From: Zychaea mexicana
Taxonomy: Eukaryota; Mucoromycota; Mucoromycetes; Mucorales; Lichtheimiaceae
Length of the DNA stretch: 64,000 bases
Reading direction: 5' to 3'
Assembly (NCBI RefSeq): GCF_025766255.1
Contig: NW_026516667.1
Span: 186,001-250,000 of the forward strand
The notes under the pieces were generated by a model, which was given only the letters and a program-made list of their open reading frames with translations, was not told the DNA's origin and did no database searches. This document shows positions 24,632 to 36,016 of the stretch, piece by piece. Both the position numbers and the translations under genes were made by a program. The number at the start of each line of letters is the position of its first letter. Within the stretch, counting starts at the first letter, position 1.

Positions 24632-25275
24632 TCATGCCATGTTGTGGAGCATGACCAGCAGGTTGGCAGCGTCTTCTTCATCAGAGGACATAAAGGTGCT
24701 CGTGGATGATGAACTCGGGGACGATATAGCGATCGGCTGGTGACGCTGCTTGCGTGGTGGCGTATTCCGCTTGGCAGAGAGTGGGCTCTGGAGGAACGTG
24801 GCGGGCGTGTAGTAGGATTTGCATACGCGACGAGATGGCATAGAGGAGGATGATTTCGTGAACGCAGAGGATGAGGATGGAATGGGCGATGTTGGATAGT
24901 ATCGATGATGGCTTCGGCTATTGTTGCTGTTTTTCTTGGTATGGGCAGTAGCAGTAGTAGTAGTAGTAGTCGTGGCTGCTACAGGCGATGTCCCTGGTCG
25001 CTTCTTGGCGACCCGGAGCAGATTGTTTTCGAGAGTGTACAGATCGTATTTCTCGTAGCCGTGCTGTCGTTTGAAATCGGCGAGTGCTAGTCGTGCTTTG
25101 AGTCGACGGAGCATCTACGTAATGACAAGAGCCATTGTTAGTCGCTGTATGTAATGATTGGAAAACACGAAGAACGCGTGTTTGAAGCAGCCGGTCATTG
25201 GAGGGTCAACGAGGGGATGCGCTGTGTGGATAAGGACATGCTTACCTCGGCCATATTCGCATCGTGGTGTGGCAT
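24632..25275 (-). CDS. Short basic protein with a Whi5/Nrm1-like motif
   Basis: Two exons, 25275-25246 and 25114-24632, joined in phase 0 across a GTAAG...TAG intron of 131 bases; 170 residues. The N-terminus after MPHHDANMAE carries RLKARLALADFKRQHGYEK, which resembles the GTB motif of Whi5/Nrm1 repressors of G1/S transcription (pattern L-K-x-R-L-x-x-A-x-x-K). The C-terminus DEEDAANLLVMLHN resembles the short C-terminal helix seen in many fungal Whi5-like proteins. Between them are poly-Thr, poly-Ser and several SP/TP sites (TSPIP, QSPLS, SSPSS) that could be CDK targets. It converges toward the 3' end of the Gemin6-like gene. The family call is tentative; the gene model is better supported than the function. 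Confidence 0.5.
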
Positions 25276-27010
25276 GGTTTGTATTCGCTTGGAGGGCTCA
25301 AGTGCTGGCGACGAGATGGGAAGTGGAAAGCAAAAGTGGAGAAAGAAGTAGAAGAAGTAAAAGAAGAGGAAGAGGGAAAAGCAAAGGAAAAGGGCCCTTT
25401 TTATTATAATGAGCCCGCTTCGGGCCGTCTTTGCTCGCTCGCTCGCTTGCTCGTTGTCTCCAGCTGTTTCTCGCTGGTCTCGCTTGTGTGTGGACCCTCT
25501 GAGCGAATGTGCCGGTTGATGATCTGTAGCACCCCCATTTAGGCACACACTTGGGCCGCAGACCAGAAATCCACACCCCCCCCCCCCGGCACCTCCAGTT
25601 CCCCCAGTTCCCCCCCTTTTCCGTCCGCATGACCGAAAAGGATACTTTCCAAAAAACCAATAGAAATTGCGTAATGGGTCTTCCTGCTCGCTGCTGTGTG
25701 CTGAGCTCTTTCTCTCTCTCTCTCTCGCGCTGCTGCAGCAGCAGCAGAAGCAACAGCAGCAGCAACAGCACAATCGTCCGTGCCATCGTCCCTCCCGTCC
25801 TCTTATTTTTTCGAGCCCCTCCCTCCCCCCCCAGAAAACTTCTTCTCTCTTCGCGTAGTATGGGTCGTACAGGTGCACGTGGTGGTTCAATGACGATGTG
25901 GATCTGCCTGTTTAAGTAAATGCCATTAATATCCACTCAGTGTTTGCTCTCCCACTGAATTTGCTTTTGAGGAGTCTGCTGACCAGCCACCGGCAGAAGA
26001 AACTACGGCTGTAGTAGTCAGTTTGGTCCATCGTTCTTTCAGGCAACACCTGAGTAAGGATGATTGCTCTGACAAGAATGCTAGCAGACAACCACTGTAA
26101 AGCGCAGGGACGCGGGGTGCAGTCTACGGATATGGATTGCAATCTTTTGGGCTGTAGCATACAGTATCGAGGATTGTTGCGTACGATGAGACCTCTGGTC
26201 GAGTTCTTTATGCGTCGTTGTGGTGCTCTTATCCTTGTTATAATTAATAATCATTACGTGTATAGCTTCGTGCTTTTCGTAATCATGAAAAAAAACTTAC
26301 GCACCGCATTTGTCGCCGTCGCCGTCAATTCTATTACGCGTCTCCCACTTCATGACAGCTTCTCCCCTGTGTGACAGCACTGCTTCCATAGCATCGACTC
26401 TAGCCGTGGCAGCTCTACATAGCTACAACAGCAGAGAATATATCCCCATGACTACAAATTAACTTTTAATGTTACTGCATGTATATATTGCCTTAACAAC
26501 CAAGTAACACAACAAATCATTACCAGCAGTTGTCGTTAATCCGTGCATGTAAAAAGTAAACAAAAGTGGTGGCTATTTTTAAAACTGCGGTAAAGTACAA
26601 GTTAGGCCATGTACACTGCGCTGTAACGGCAACGGATAGGATCAAGCAGCGGGTGATAGGAGCGCGTGCTTATTCGTGTTTCCTTCATCACCCGATTGCG
26701 AAAGGGGCTCTTTCTCCCGGCGCAAGACACCGGAAAGAAACGTAGAGTCATTTGTACACGACAGAACCAGAAAGTAAAAGAACAATCCATGAACCGCAGT
26801 CAACCGGTTTCTGGGATGTGTAATACGCAGAGGTACGTGCGTTACAGTATTACGCGGCGCAGCAACACACAGTGGGGTGGATGACACACAGACCTTGATT
26901 TAGTAGTACGTGCACCAATCCGACGCCACGTTGTTTTTGTTATTTTTCGTGTCCGCTCCTTGTTCAACCGCTTGACACTCAACACCAACGAAAACTTGTG
27001 TACAACTATT
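25276..27010. other. Intergenic, nothing recognised
   Basis: Low-complexity tracts dominate 25340-25860 (purine-rich, a 12-base C run at 25576-25587, CT repeats, CAG-type repeats). The long open frames there on both strands are caused by this composition. No conserved protein is visible. The end of the stretch is the leader of the GATA gene. Confidence 0.5.
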
Positions 27011-28024
27011 ATGGGAGACGACGGCCCTGGGCAAAAACAACAACGGCAACCGCAGCAGCAGCAACAGCAACAACAGAACCGGCAAGTGTCAAGAACGCAG
27101 TGCAGTAACTGCGGCACAACCAAAACACCCCTCTGGCGTCGTGCTCCCAATGGCGACACCATCTGCAATGCATGTGGGTTGTTCTTGAAAGCTAGAAACG
27201 CGCCTCGACCTGTCACTGATTGGTCACTGCAACAGCATTCGAACGAAAGCAATGACAGCACACTCATGGAGCAAGAGCAACAGCAGCAAGGACATGACGA
27301 CAGCAAAACAGGGTCGTGTCCTGGCGACGGCCACTGCAACGGCACGGGTGGCTCGGCTTCATGTGCAGGTTGTCCAGCTTACAACCAGCACCATCAGGAT
27401 AAGCCGCTGCAATGCTCCAATTGCGGCACACGAACTACGCCATTGTGGCGGCGCGATTTGGAGAGCAATATCATCTGTAACGCTTGTGGTTTGGTAGGTA
27501 AATCAAAGGGAAAACAATATCTTTTTTCTCTCTCTCTCGGGTGTGCCTCTGTGCGCGCGCCGTTGACACACACACACAGCAAGTGATGGGGATAATAATA
27601 AACAAGAGCAACTTCTCCCCCCCCCCATTTTGTTCTTTAGTATTACAGGCTGCATAATGCGCATCGTCCAATTACCATGAAACGTACCATGATCAAGCGG
27701 AGAAAACGATCGGGTCCACTGCCAAACATCGATTTGAGCAGTACCACCAGCAATTCTTCTTTGCTCGCCGCAGCAGAAGAAACCCCAACTATTATCAGCA
27801 CCGTCAATCCTAATAGCGAAAAGCAGCAACATTACATCGCCCATAAGAATGGGCACGACGACCTGGAGGCCAGTATTGCCGAGTTTGACGTCGTGATCAA
27901 TAGACTCCAATGTTTACGTCGGGAGATCTTGTTGCAACGTACGAACAAAACGATTCAATTGATCGAACTGACAGACTCGCTCCGTGACGTGATAACCAAA
28001 GCAGAAGTTGCTTTGTTCACGTAA
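27011..28024 (+). CDS. Iron-responsive GATA repressor of the Fep1/SREA/URBS1 type
   Basis: Transcription repressor of iron and siderophore uptake genes under iron-replete conditions. Exons 27011-27493 and 27641-28024 (phase 0), 288 residues. It has two C-x2-C-x17-C-x2-C GATA fingers (Cys 31/34/52/55 and 135/138/156/159) and, between them, the Cys-rich region that defines this subfamily: CPGDGHCNGTGGSASCAGC with Cys 103, 109, 118 and 121. The intron splits finger 2 right after CNACGL; the second exon continues YYRLHNAHRPITMKR and a basic stretch. The C-terminus (DLEASIAEFDVVINRLQCL onward) looks like a coiled coil, as in Fep1/SREA relatives. N-terminal poly-Gln. At 288 residues it is shorter than many relatives. 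Iron regulation is inferred from this architecture. Confidence 0.9.
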
Positions 28025-28611
28025 CTCCCATAGTCTCAACGTTTATACGCTACTTGTTTATGCGTGTACATACATACATACATCCCATCAGATATGACCC
28101 TCCAGCCTTTAAGATCCCCGCCCCCCCAATCTATTCTCTCTTTTATTGTCATTTGTACATATACACTTCATGATTGCATTGTTTACTATTTACTGAATTA
28201 AAATTTACTGCGCTTTTCTGTAACACTACTAACCCAAATTCAGCCGGGGAGCTGTCCATGGCAGTGACTATATACATCAGTTTAAATACGTGTGATAGGG
28301 TTAAGGTAGTAGTAAATGTTTATTTCTGTATAAGCAGGTACAAGTATATAGGAGAGGGTTCAAGGGAAAGATGGTTATTGCGTCAGGTAGAAGAAGAGAT
28401 GCGAGGGGCAGGAGGGGATGTGGGGTGGGGAAGAATTGAAAACTCATAACAAAAAGTAGAAAAATAGTATGTATATGAAATAGGTCGGGTTATGGTTTTC
28501 TTTTACTAGATAGAAGGATATGAAGTAAATTATGAGGTAAGTCGGTTTGAAGAAAAACAAGAGGGATGGGGGAAGGGTGGGCCGGGTGAAAGAAGAAGTG
28601 TTTGATTGTTA
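28025..28611. other. Convergent 3' region between GATA gene and importin alpha
   Basis: 3' flanks of two genes that end toward each other. A short CATA repeat lies at 28068-28084. No further gene. Confidence 0.55.
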
Positions 28612-30769
28612 TTATGACGATGGTGGCTGCTGTTGTTGTTGTTGTTGTTGCTGGTCTGGCTGTTGCATACCACCACCAAAGTTAAATCCACCTTGTGGCA
28701 TCTGCATTGTCTGAAACGCAAATTGATTACTTCCCTCCATCTCGGACACCATGGCCGCACCGGCAGCAGCGACCGTCGGATCCTCTTCATTATCTTCATC
28801 ACTAAAGAACTTGTCAATGATGTTGTATGCCTTTTTGTAGATCTCGTCATTGTCATGCGATTGGAGAGCATGGATATGATCGACACCGCCGCTTTCTTCA
28901 ATCAAGAGTGCATAAGGGTTCAGACCGTCTGTCGAATGCATCCGCTCAGATTCACCCGCACGCAAAATATTCTCCAATCCATCCAACGCAACAAGTGTAA
29001 TCTTGTTATCCATGGCCATCAGAATATCGCACAGAGGTTTGATACATCCTGCATCTACCAAATATTTGATTTGTGGTAACTCTTGAAGCCCTCCAGAGGT
29101 GGCATTGCAAATGGCCCAACAGGCCTCTTTACGCGTCTTGTTGTCACCGATGGCTAGAATTTGTACCAAGAAGGGAATCAGTCCGCCGTCAATGATTGCT
29201 TGGATCTGCTGTGTGTTGCCAGCTGAGATGTTGGAAATTGTCCAACAAGTTTCCTTGCGGATCGCTTCTTTGGGACTGCCGAGCAAGTGCATCAGGGCTT
29301 GTATAGCGCCACAGTTGATAATGGCTTGCGTCTGTGTGTCGTCACCAGTGACAATGTTGCCAACGGATCGTAATGCCGGTGTTTGCACGGATGTGGATGA
29401 GTGGCCTAATAGTTCGACAAGACGACCGCAGACACCAGACTCAACCACGGCTTGGATGCGATGATTGGCGCCGTCAGACAAGTATGAAATGGCCCAGCAT
29501 GTGTCAATAAGCACTTCTTCATCTGTCGTGTAAATCAATCGCGATAAAACATCCAATGCTGGCGCAATCTACATGAAGCGCTAATGTAAGTACAATGTAT
29601 ATAATCAAACCGATCCTTTCAGGCTTTGAGCTTCTTCATTTCCTTCGTTACTTTGACTTACATAGTTCCAGTCAGGTTGTGGGTTCTTGCCGCGACAAAA
29701 GTTGGACAGTGTCCATGTAGCGTTGCGCAGCATGGAGATTTTGGTTTCTTCTTGAAAGATACGCATCAAAGCGGGTAATGCCCCGTTTTCCAGCACATAA
29801 TCACGACAGCGTGGACTGTCACCTGCAATGTTACCCAAAGCCCAAACAGCCTATTATTATTATTATCGCTCAGTTAGTTTTTTCACTAGTGTATAGTAGT
29901 AGTAGTAGTAGTAGTAGTAGTATAAAAGCCTATACACAGATAATACTTGCCTGCTCCTTGACATCCTGAACATTACTACCCAGTAACTCAATAAAAAAAA
30001 TCACAGCGCCTGCCTCAATAACAATTTGAGTCTGTTGCGACGATCCGGATGCAATGTTGGTCAGTGCCCATGCTGCTTCAAACTACATAACAAACGTCAT
30101 GTATTATTAGCATAAAGAAAACTCATGATGGGTAGTCTTCGTTGTTGATTTTTCTCTGAAACACTAACTCCACGTCCCCGTCTTTTTTCTTTTAAACGAA
30201 AACAACAATGAAAATATCTTGTCTTCTTTTACCTGCAACACTGTATGCTCAGAACGCAAAAACTCGACAAACCGAGGCACCACACCACATGCAATCACTT
30301 GTTCAATAGGTGGATTCTTTTCTCTTGACAGTAACTTTCGGAACTGTTGCGTTGCTCCCAATTGTTCTTCCACATTAGCCGAATAAACGTTTTGTACAAG
30401 ACCTGGCAAAATCTCTAAAAGCTAATGATAATACGCAGCAAATGGGTTGCGTGGGGGGTGGGGGGGCGAGGAGGAGGGAAAGGAGTTTTTGAATGAGTTG
30501 AGCCCCAAAATCTGTTAAACAGTTTTAATGAATCAATCAAGTTTTAGGAGACTTACAGAAACATCCAATTCACCAATATCGACATCATCGTCCGAGTCAG
30601 CTTCTAGGTTCTCGATCTTTAGGTTACGACGTTTGGCAAGATTCTCTTCCTTTTTCTGCTTGCGAATCTCCACTTGCGCTGTTTCACGCCGACGTCGAAC
30701 TTCTTCTGGTTTGAAATGACTTCGGGCTTTGTACGCATTACGACGTCCTTCTGAAGCGTTTGGATCCAT
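28612..30769 (-). CDS. Importin subunit alpha (karyopherin alpha)
   Basis: Adaptor that binds classical nuclear localisation signals and importin beta. Exons 30769-30557, 30421-30233, 30082-29951, 29850-29662, 29568-28612; phases agree, 559 residues. The N-terminus carries the basic importin-beta-binding domain ([20 protein letters not shown], then [16 protein letters not shown]). Armadillo repeats follow with the Trp/Asn ladder typical of NLS grooves ([68 protein letters not shown]). The C-terminus has the acidic DEDNEEDP stretch and a Gln-rich end. The third intron (29950-29851) appears to use a GC donor (CAG/GCAAGT) instead of GT. Length is slightly above the usual 530-550 because of the Gln tail. 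Confidence 0.96.
29894..29922. repeat. (TAG/GTA)n trinucleotide repeat in importin alpha intron
   Basis: About nine units, inside the GC-AG intron between exons 3 and 4. Confidence 0.8.
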
Positions 30770-30843
30770 TGTTCTTTTTATGTGTTGTTGATTGGAGAAA
30801 ACAAAGAACCCTCGAAAACGGGAAAAGGCGCAGAGAGGGAGGT

Positions 30844-30874
<31 letters not shown>

Positions 30875-32087
30875 AAGAGAGAGAACAGCCTAGTTTGATT
30901 TAAACAAGAAAAAGGAAAAGAACTCCGCAACGCGTCTTGGTTCTCATTATATTGAGAGATTTTTGGTTTCTTTACAAGTTGCTCTCTTTTATACATGTAG
31001 CTTTGCATGAAGTATGGGACATGGCTTTTCAACTGTCAATGATAGCTTTTTTGAGCGGGAAAAAAGCGTATTAAGAGGTTAAGGAGATGGTGGGGGTCAT
31101 GGTAGCGTAGTAGTAGGTAGTAGCTGTCATTCAACACGAAGATGATTAGGTCATCCGCAGCACGGAGAAGCAATCTTTTCAGATAAATACGCGCAATGCA
31201 CCTACGCTTGTATATGTAATAAATCAACAACTCCTATAATATTCACTTGTAGTAAACCAGCTAACCCCCTTTTATACGTATATTCGACCCTGGTTAATGA
31301 GCAGGTTTAATATCATTATCATCATCCACCATACTAAATGATAAATTGTGAGTTGCTTACTGTAGTAACAGAAAGGATAGGATGAAAGGGGCTTTGACTA
31401 TCCTTGTAATAGCGCTCTCTTTCTAAGCATAAAAAGCCACTGATAACTGTCTTGTGCTATTAAAAGAATAGCCTTGTTTTTTAGGCTGGTCTACATATAA
31501 AATGCTTGTTTGTATCTTGCTGTGTATGAGATATTGTCCTGCATCAATAAAAGTAAACACCATCGTTGATATACTGCTAAGCAACAAGCAACAAACGCTG
31601 TCTTCATTTTTTTTTATTCAAAGCTAACTAGAGTTAAAATAGATAATCAAACATAAATTTCAAAAAGTTCCTTGGATGAAGCTTTTGTTATACTTTTACA
31701 TAGTTTAGTATTAATAGTATGGCCTTTATTTTTTGAAAACCAAAAATGTTTGATTATCATAGCAGCAAATGATATAGAGTATATCTACCAGGTATTATAA
31801 CAGCTGTTCTTCGTTGTTCAGCATATTTGCATTAGCATATGTATTTGCCTTACCTGTAGTTTAGAAGATAACAGTCTCACCAGTGTAAGGTATTGTAAAT
31901 GACTACGGACGTAGTCACGCGACCGGTCCACAATAGCCAGCTCTGCTTTCAGCTCTGCCTTTTGCCTTGCAAAACATATCAGGATGCAGAACCTGTACAC
32001 CCCCCTTGGATATTCACCTTATTTTGTTCACGTGCTAACACACGACCCAGAAAGAGCGAAAGAGAGCCGCTGCGCTTTTCTATCCTC
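30770..32087. other. Importin alpha promoter side and flank of inverted copy 2
   Basis: 30770-30920 is the probable leader of importin alpha and holds a (GA)n run at 30844-30868. The rest shows no gene. The inverted duplication begins near 32088. Confidence 0.5.
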
Positions 32088-34232
32088 TTTTCTTCGTTAT
32101 CCTCTTTTCCATTAAAACCCCCACGATAAGAAAAAGCCTTTAAAAGATGACCTACCAGTACAAGATTGGAGATCGTTCCGCTGACCCTATGACCGCAGTG
32201 TTGCCGTACGAAATTGTCTTGACGGTGTTTTCATTTCTTCCAACTGAACAACTGGTGGAATGCTTGAATGTTTCTTCCTTTTGGCGCTATCGACTTTTGC
32301 GCAGTCCAAGTTTGTGGCGAGAATTGGAATTGAGGGAAGCCGATGCACGTTGTGTCAAGGAGTTATATCAAGTGGCGAATATGGCAACAAGTATGACCAT
32401 CTATGGCGATGCTGATTTGACGGCTGCGTTCGACTTGCTGATCAAAGGCAAGTTTGAGAGCTTGAAGTTTCTTGGTTAGTCATTCTTCCTTTGTCTTGGT
32501 TCAGTTCCTGTGTATGTGTGAAACGTATCTAAGCTCGACATGTGTCGTGTATGTTATTTAGGTCTTGAAATTGAATGCCCTAGTGATCACTTGTTCAAAG
32601 ACAGTATCTATCCAGCATTGGCCACTGTGGGCAGTTTCTTGGACCAGCTTGCTGTGTCCTATCTAGATAGCAGCAAACTGTCCCTGGAAATGGTCACGGA
32701 TTACTGTCCCAACTTGACTCACCTTACATACCACGGTTACAACACATCTAGTAGCAGTAGTAGTACTAACATCGTTCGTAACATTAGCAAGGATAGCAAC
32801 TCAAGTAATCGTCACATCCACCTTCAGTATGCATACATTCATGTTGACGAACAGTTAGATCCGAACGATTTATCCTGCTTGCTCCAAAGAACGCGCAATC
32901 TACAACGACTCAATGTCAGCTATTGCAAACCGGAAATTCTGGATACCATTTTCAACTGCTGCCCTGATATCCCATATCTCAACTACAACATGCCCACGCT
33001 GACATATTACAATACCACACAACGATTGAAACTTATGAAAAACAACAAGAGCAGGAACAACCATGCAGATGAAGACAACTGGCGACGCAACAAAGCATAT
33101 GATGTTGATGATGGGAACGCAGATGGTGTAGTAGCAGTAGGAGGAGGAGGAGTACTAGAAAAGGCAAAAGGAGGTATGCAGGTTCTGAATATTGTCAATC
33201 AGGGGCCAATCCTTGAAAGCGACCAGATCTTGCGATTCCTCACACACAACAACACGACGCTGAAGGAGTTTGGGCTCACAAGTCGACGAGACGATGGTGG
33301 TTTACAACAGCACCAAGAAATGCCGAACTTCGCTGCCATGTATTTCCCAGACATCAACAATTATACCAATACGTTACGACGATTCCACTGTGATGCTCCC
33401 GTCGATGCCACGATTTTGTCTTCTGTCATTCGTCAATGCGCTTGGTTGGAGGACATCAAGTTATCCAACGCAAACACAGAATGTCTCCAGCACTTAGTGT
33501 TGTGCTTGACGCGACGACTTCGCAAGCTGCATCTGGTAGGATGTCAAGAGCTGCAGGAACAGGACATGGGTACTTTTCTGGTGAATTGCAAACGGACATT
33601 ATCGAGTGGCTACTCTTCCTGCAGCATGCTTTCGACGGACAAGTCGTTGACCTTAGAAGAGTGTGGAGCATTGACGGATACAACACTTGTCCATTTGGCT
33701 GATATTCCGACCTTACACACGCTAGTGCTCAAAGAGATCAACAATATTACGGCTGCAGGCATATATACTTTTTTCGAAAAGTTGTCACAAACCTGTCGCA
33801 ATGCTTCGTTAAACCATGGTAAACTTGACAGTCCTTTACTGAAGCGGATCGAATTTGAGCATGTGAAAAGTTTGACGGATGATGCGCTTGCAAAGCTCGA
33901 TACGGTTGCTCCAGTAGAATCTATCGTTTTGAAAGCGCTTCACCACATAACAGTAAAAGGTATTCAGAAACTTGTTGATGGTCATGCAGCGTCACCGTCG
34001 TCGTCTCTTTGTCGAATCAGCGTCGTTGACTGTAATCGTATCGACAATGCAGAACTATCCAGCGCGGTTGCTAATTCGAAAGTTAGGATTCATAGAACCA
34101 ATCCATTAATGGTAGAAGAGTCTATGTTGTAGTATGGTACTATATTTCTGTTCTTCTAGTATTGATAAGAGTACACGTTGTTAGCAGTCCTGTACTATTA
34201 AAAGTCCATGTACATACTTTGGCTTCTTGTAA
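32088..34232. repeat. Inverted duplication, copy 2 (F-box/LRR gene unit)
   Basis: Reverse-complement counterpart of about 17810-19964. The gene's 87-bp intron is identical base for base in the two copies. Outside the stated limits the sequences diverge at once. The two copies flank 12.1 kb of unique sequence. Confidence 0.9.
32147..34132 (+). CDS. F-box/LRR protein, inverted paralogue 2
   Basis: Exons 32147-32474 and 32562-34132, 632 residues, same architecture as the gene at 17910-19898: F-box at about residues 16-63, then leucine-rich repeats. Residue differences from copy 1 are His/Gln at residue 4, one Gly fewer in the poly-Gly run, Val/Ile before LESD, then Phe/Leu, Thr/Asn, Ser/Gly, Lys/Thr, Pro/Ser, Ile/Val and Asp/His in the last quarter. 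Both copies have intact frames, splice sites and starts, so both are probably expressed. Role as SCF substrate receptor is inferred from the F-box. Confidence 0.88.
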
Positions 34233-35440
34233 TTATTCATCACGAAAGTTATTCAAAAGTAAAATTTCAAAAAACCTCCCTGTTGCTTAGAATACACATG
34301 CACTTTGATATCGCGGCGATGACAATCATGTAGCAGCACTCTACATGTTTGTCGATGGATATTTACAGTATGACGACAGCCAACCATTCGGAAATCCATT
34401 GCTGAGCTACAGTATATAGCTATTTGAGCACCGATATTACATACAGTACTACAACTACTTATGAGATCACAGTAATATAAACTCGCTACGTAGAAATAAC
34501 TACAAGATAAACCGCTAAGAGTAGACGACAGCTGTAAAATACGTCGTTAATTCAATGCCACACATAGTGCAGTGAAGGTATGTGGCAATTGCAAGGCGTT
34601 TTACATGGTTTACTACGTAGGTCGTGCAAAGCATAAAGTATCACAAGTCATTGCCGAATCTCGCTTACAAATATGCTTCTTGTTTCTTACATGCAGGGTA
34701 CTTTAACAAGTTAAAAATATGTCGAACGAAACGGTGTAGAAGCTTTCCGATCATCAAAGTCGTTACCACATTCATGATCTCGGATCCAGAGGCCCTCTGT
34801 GCTTTCGAACCTGTTGAGCACCGGTAAAAGTGTGCAAGCGGTGACAGCGACGATATCATCAACGCTTAAGGCTCTGGTGTAAGCCGAATAGCTATGGTCA
34901 ACGTGATAGATGTACGATATTAACTGGATACCCTGAAAGCTGCTGATTACTTCCGTATACGATAAGCACACACAAAAATTTTGTATCGTCGCATCCAGTG
35001 ATGGAGATCATTTGTAGTTGAGGTGTAGTATGAAAAATACGCTTGAAGTCGTCACTCAGAATGGATTACGTATGATGTCTACATATGCGTAGATTCGTCA
35101 ACGAGTATAACACTTGCACACCATCATATCTTAGTGGATAACAATGCTCGGCTTGAATCAGCCTTTTTCAGGTTTGGGCAGTATTAGAAAACTGATTGAG
35201 AGAAGTACTTTCATCGTGTTCGTTTTGCCCGTCTGTGTAAGGGCAGGTCAATCTAAAAGTGAGTTCCTTAAACGAAAATATGACACCTTAAAAGTTACAC
35301 AATGGTTTCTTTTGAGATGCACACACAAGTTCAGTAACAATTCGTCCACTGAAAAGCTGTGTTCATCTGCAAATTTCGAAAAGTGGGAGTCAATGGAAAG
35401 TACCATCACTACTTATCAGCGATGACCGAGCGAAGTTTAT
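34233..35440. other. Gene-poor stretch, possibly decayed coding sequence
   Basis: Short open segments on the minus strand (for example 34971-34711) are interrupted and unrecognised. They lie downstream of the broken TPR/F-box gene at 35441-36016 in its reading direction and could be its degraded C-terminal part, but I see no leucine-rich motif to prove it. Confidence 0.35.
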
Positions 35441-36016
35441 TTAAATGCACGCGCTTTATGGTATCTCGTAGCATCAGTTGCAATTTCTTGTTCCACTAAG
35501 CGTATGGAATTTCCAAATTTATAACGTGATTGCTGACCAGATCGATGGGCTGGTATAAAGTTACTAATCCTCGTTAGAACTCTTCAAGGTGACAATGTCC
35601 GACTTTCTAATGAAGATTCGATGTAGTAACCGATAGATAATCATATACACGTCGACGCATATTTTTAGATACGTTAACAGACCTGAGAACGTCGTGCTCG
35701 CTTAGTATAAGCACGAGACTTCCAAAGATAGTTTCTAAATAAGCCCCACCCGAGTTGTAGTTTCTGCCAGAATGTTGCTCGGAGAGCATTTAACACGCAT
35801 CCAGCTTCTGAGGTTCCATGAAAGAAACCCATTAAAGCATCGCAAATTTCGACAGCTTCTTTGAGGTATTCTCATTATAATAAAAATGCTTGCAACACAA
35901 ACGACCTTAGGCAAGTGCTCGGGATAAGTCTTGGACATGGTCTTGGCATCCTTGAGGGCATTGTCAAGTCTGCTTTCGTGCTCATAGGCTTCGGCGTATA
36001 CTGGTAGGGACTTCAT
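35441..36016 (-). pseudogene. Broken TPR/F-box family gene remnant
   Basis: Reading down from 36016, the minus strand encodes a TPR-like pair of helices (YAEAYEHESRLDNALKDAKT, then in another frame EAVEICDALMGFFHG and LNALRATFWQKLQLG). The pattern is that of the N-terminal TPR unit found in the large TPR-F-box-LRR family of mucoralean fungi (recalled from family knowledge). The two helices are in different frames, with a shift near 35860; stops follow at about 35660 and beyond, and no F-box can be read. No intron resolves the breaks. I infer a dead copy of that family. Confidence 0.6.

Noticed and set aside
25195..25936. Two long overlapping minus-strand frames of 212-231 codons
   Set aside because: Composition is driven by CT, GA and C/G homopolymer tracts; no domain, and the only supported coding bases are the first short exon of the Whi5-like gene at 25246-25275.
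17810..34232. Inverted F-box pair as a mobile element with terminal repeats
   Set aside because: No transposase, no target-site duplication and no short terminal motif at the ends; a segmental duplication explains it better.
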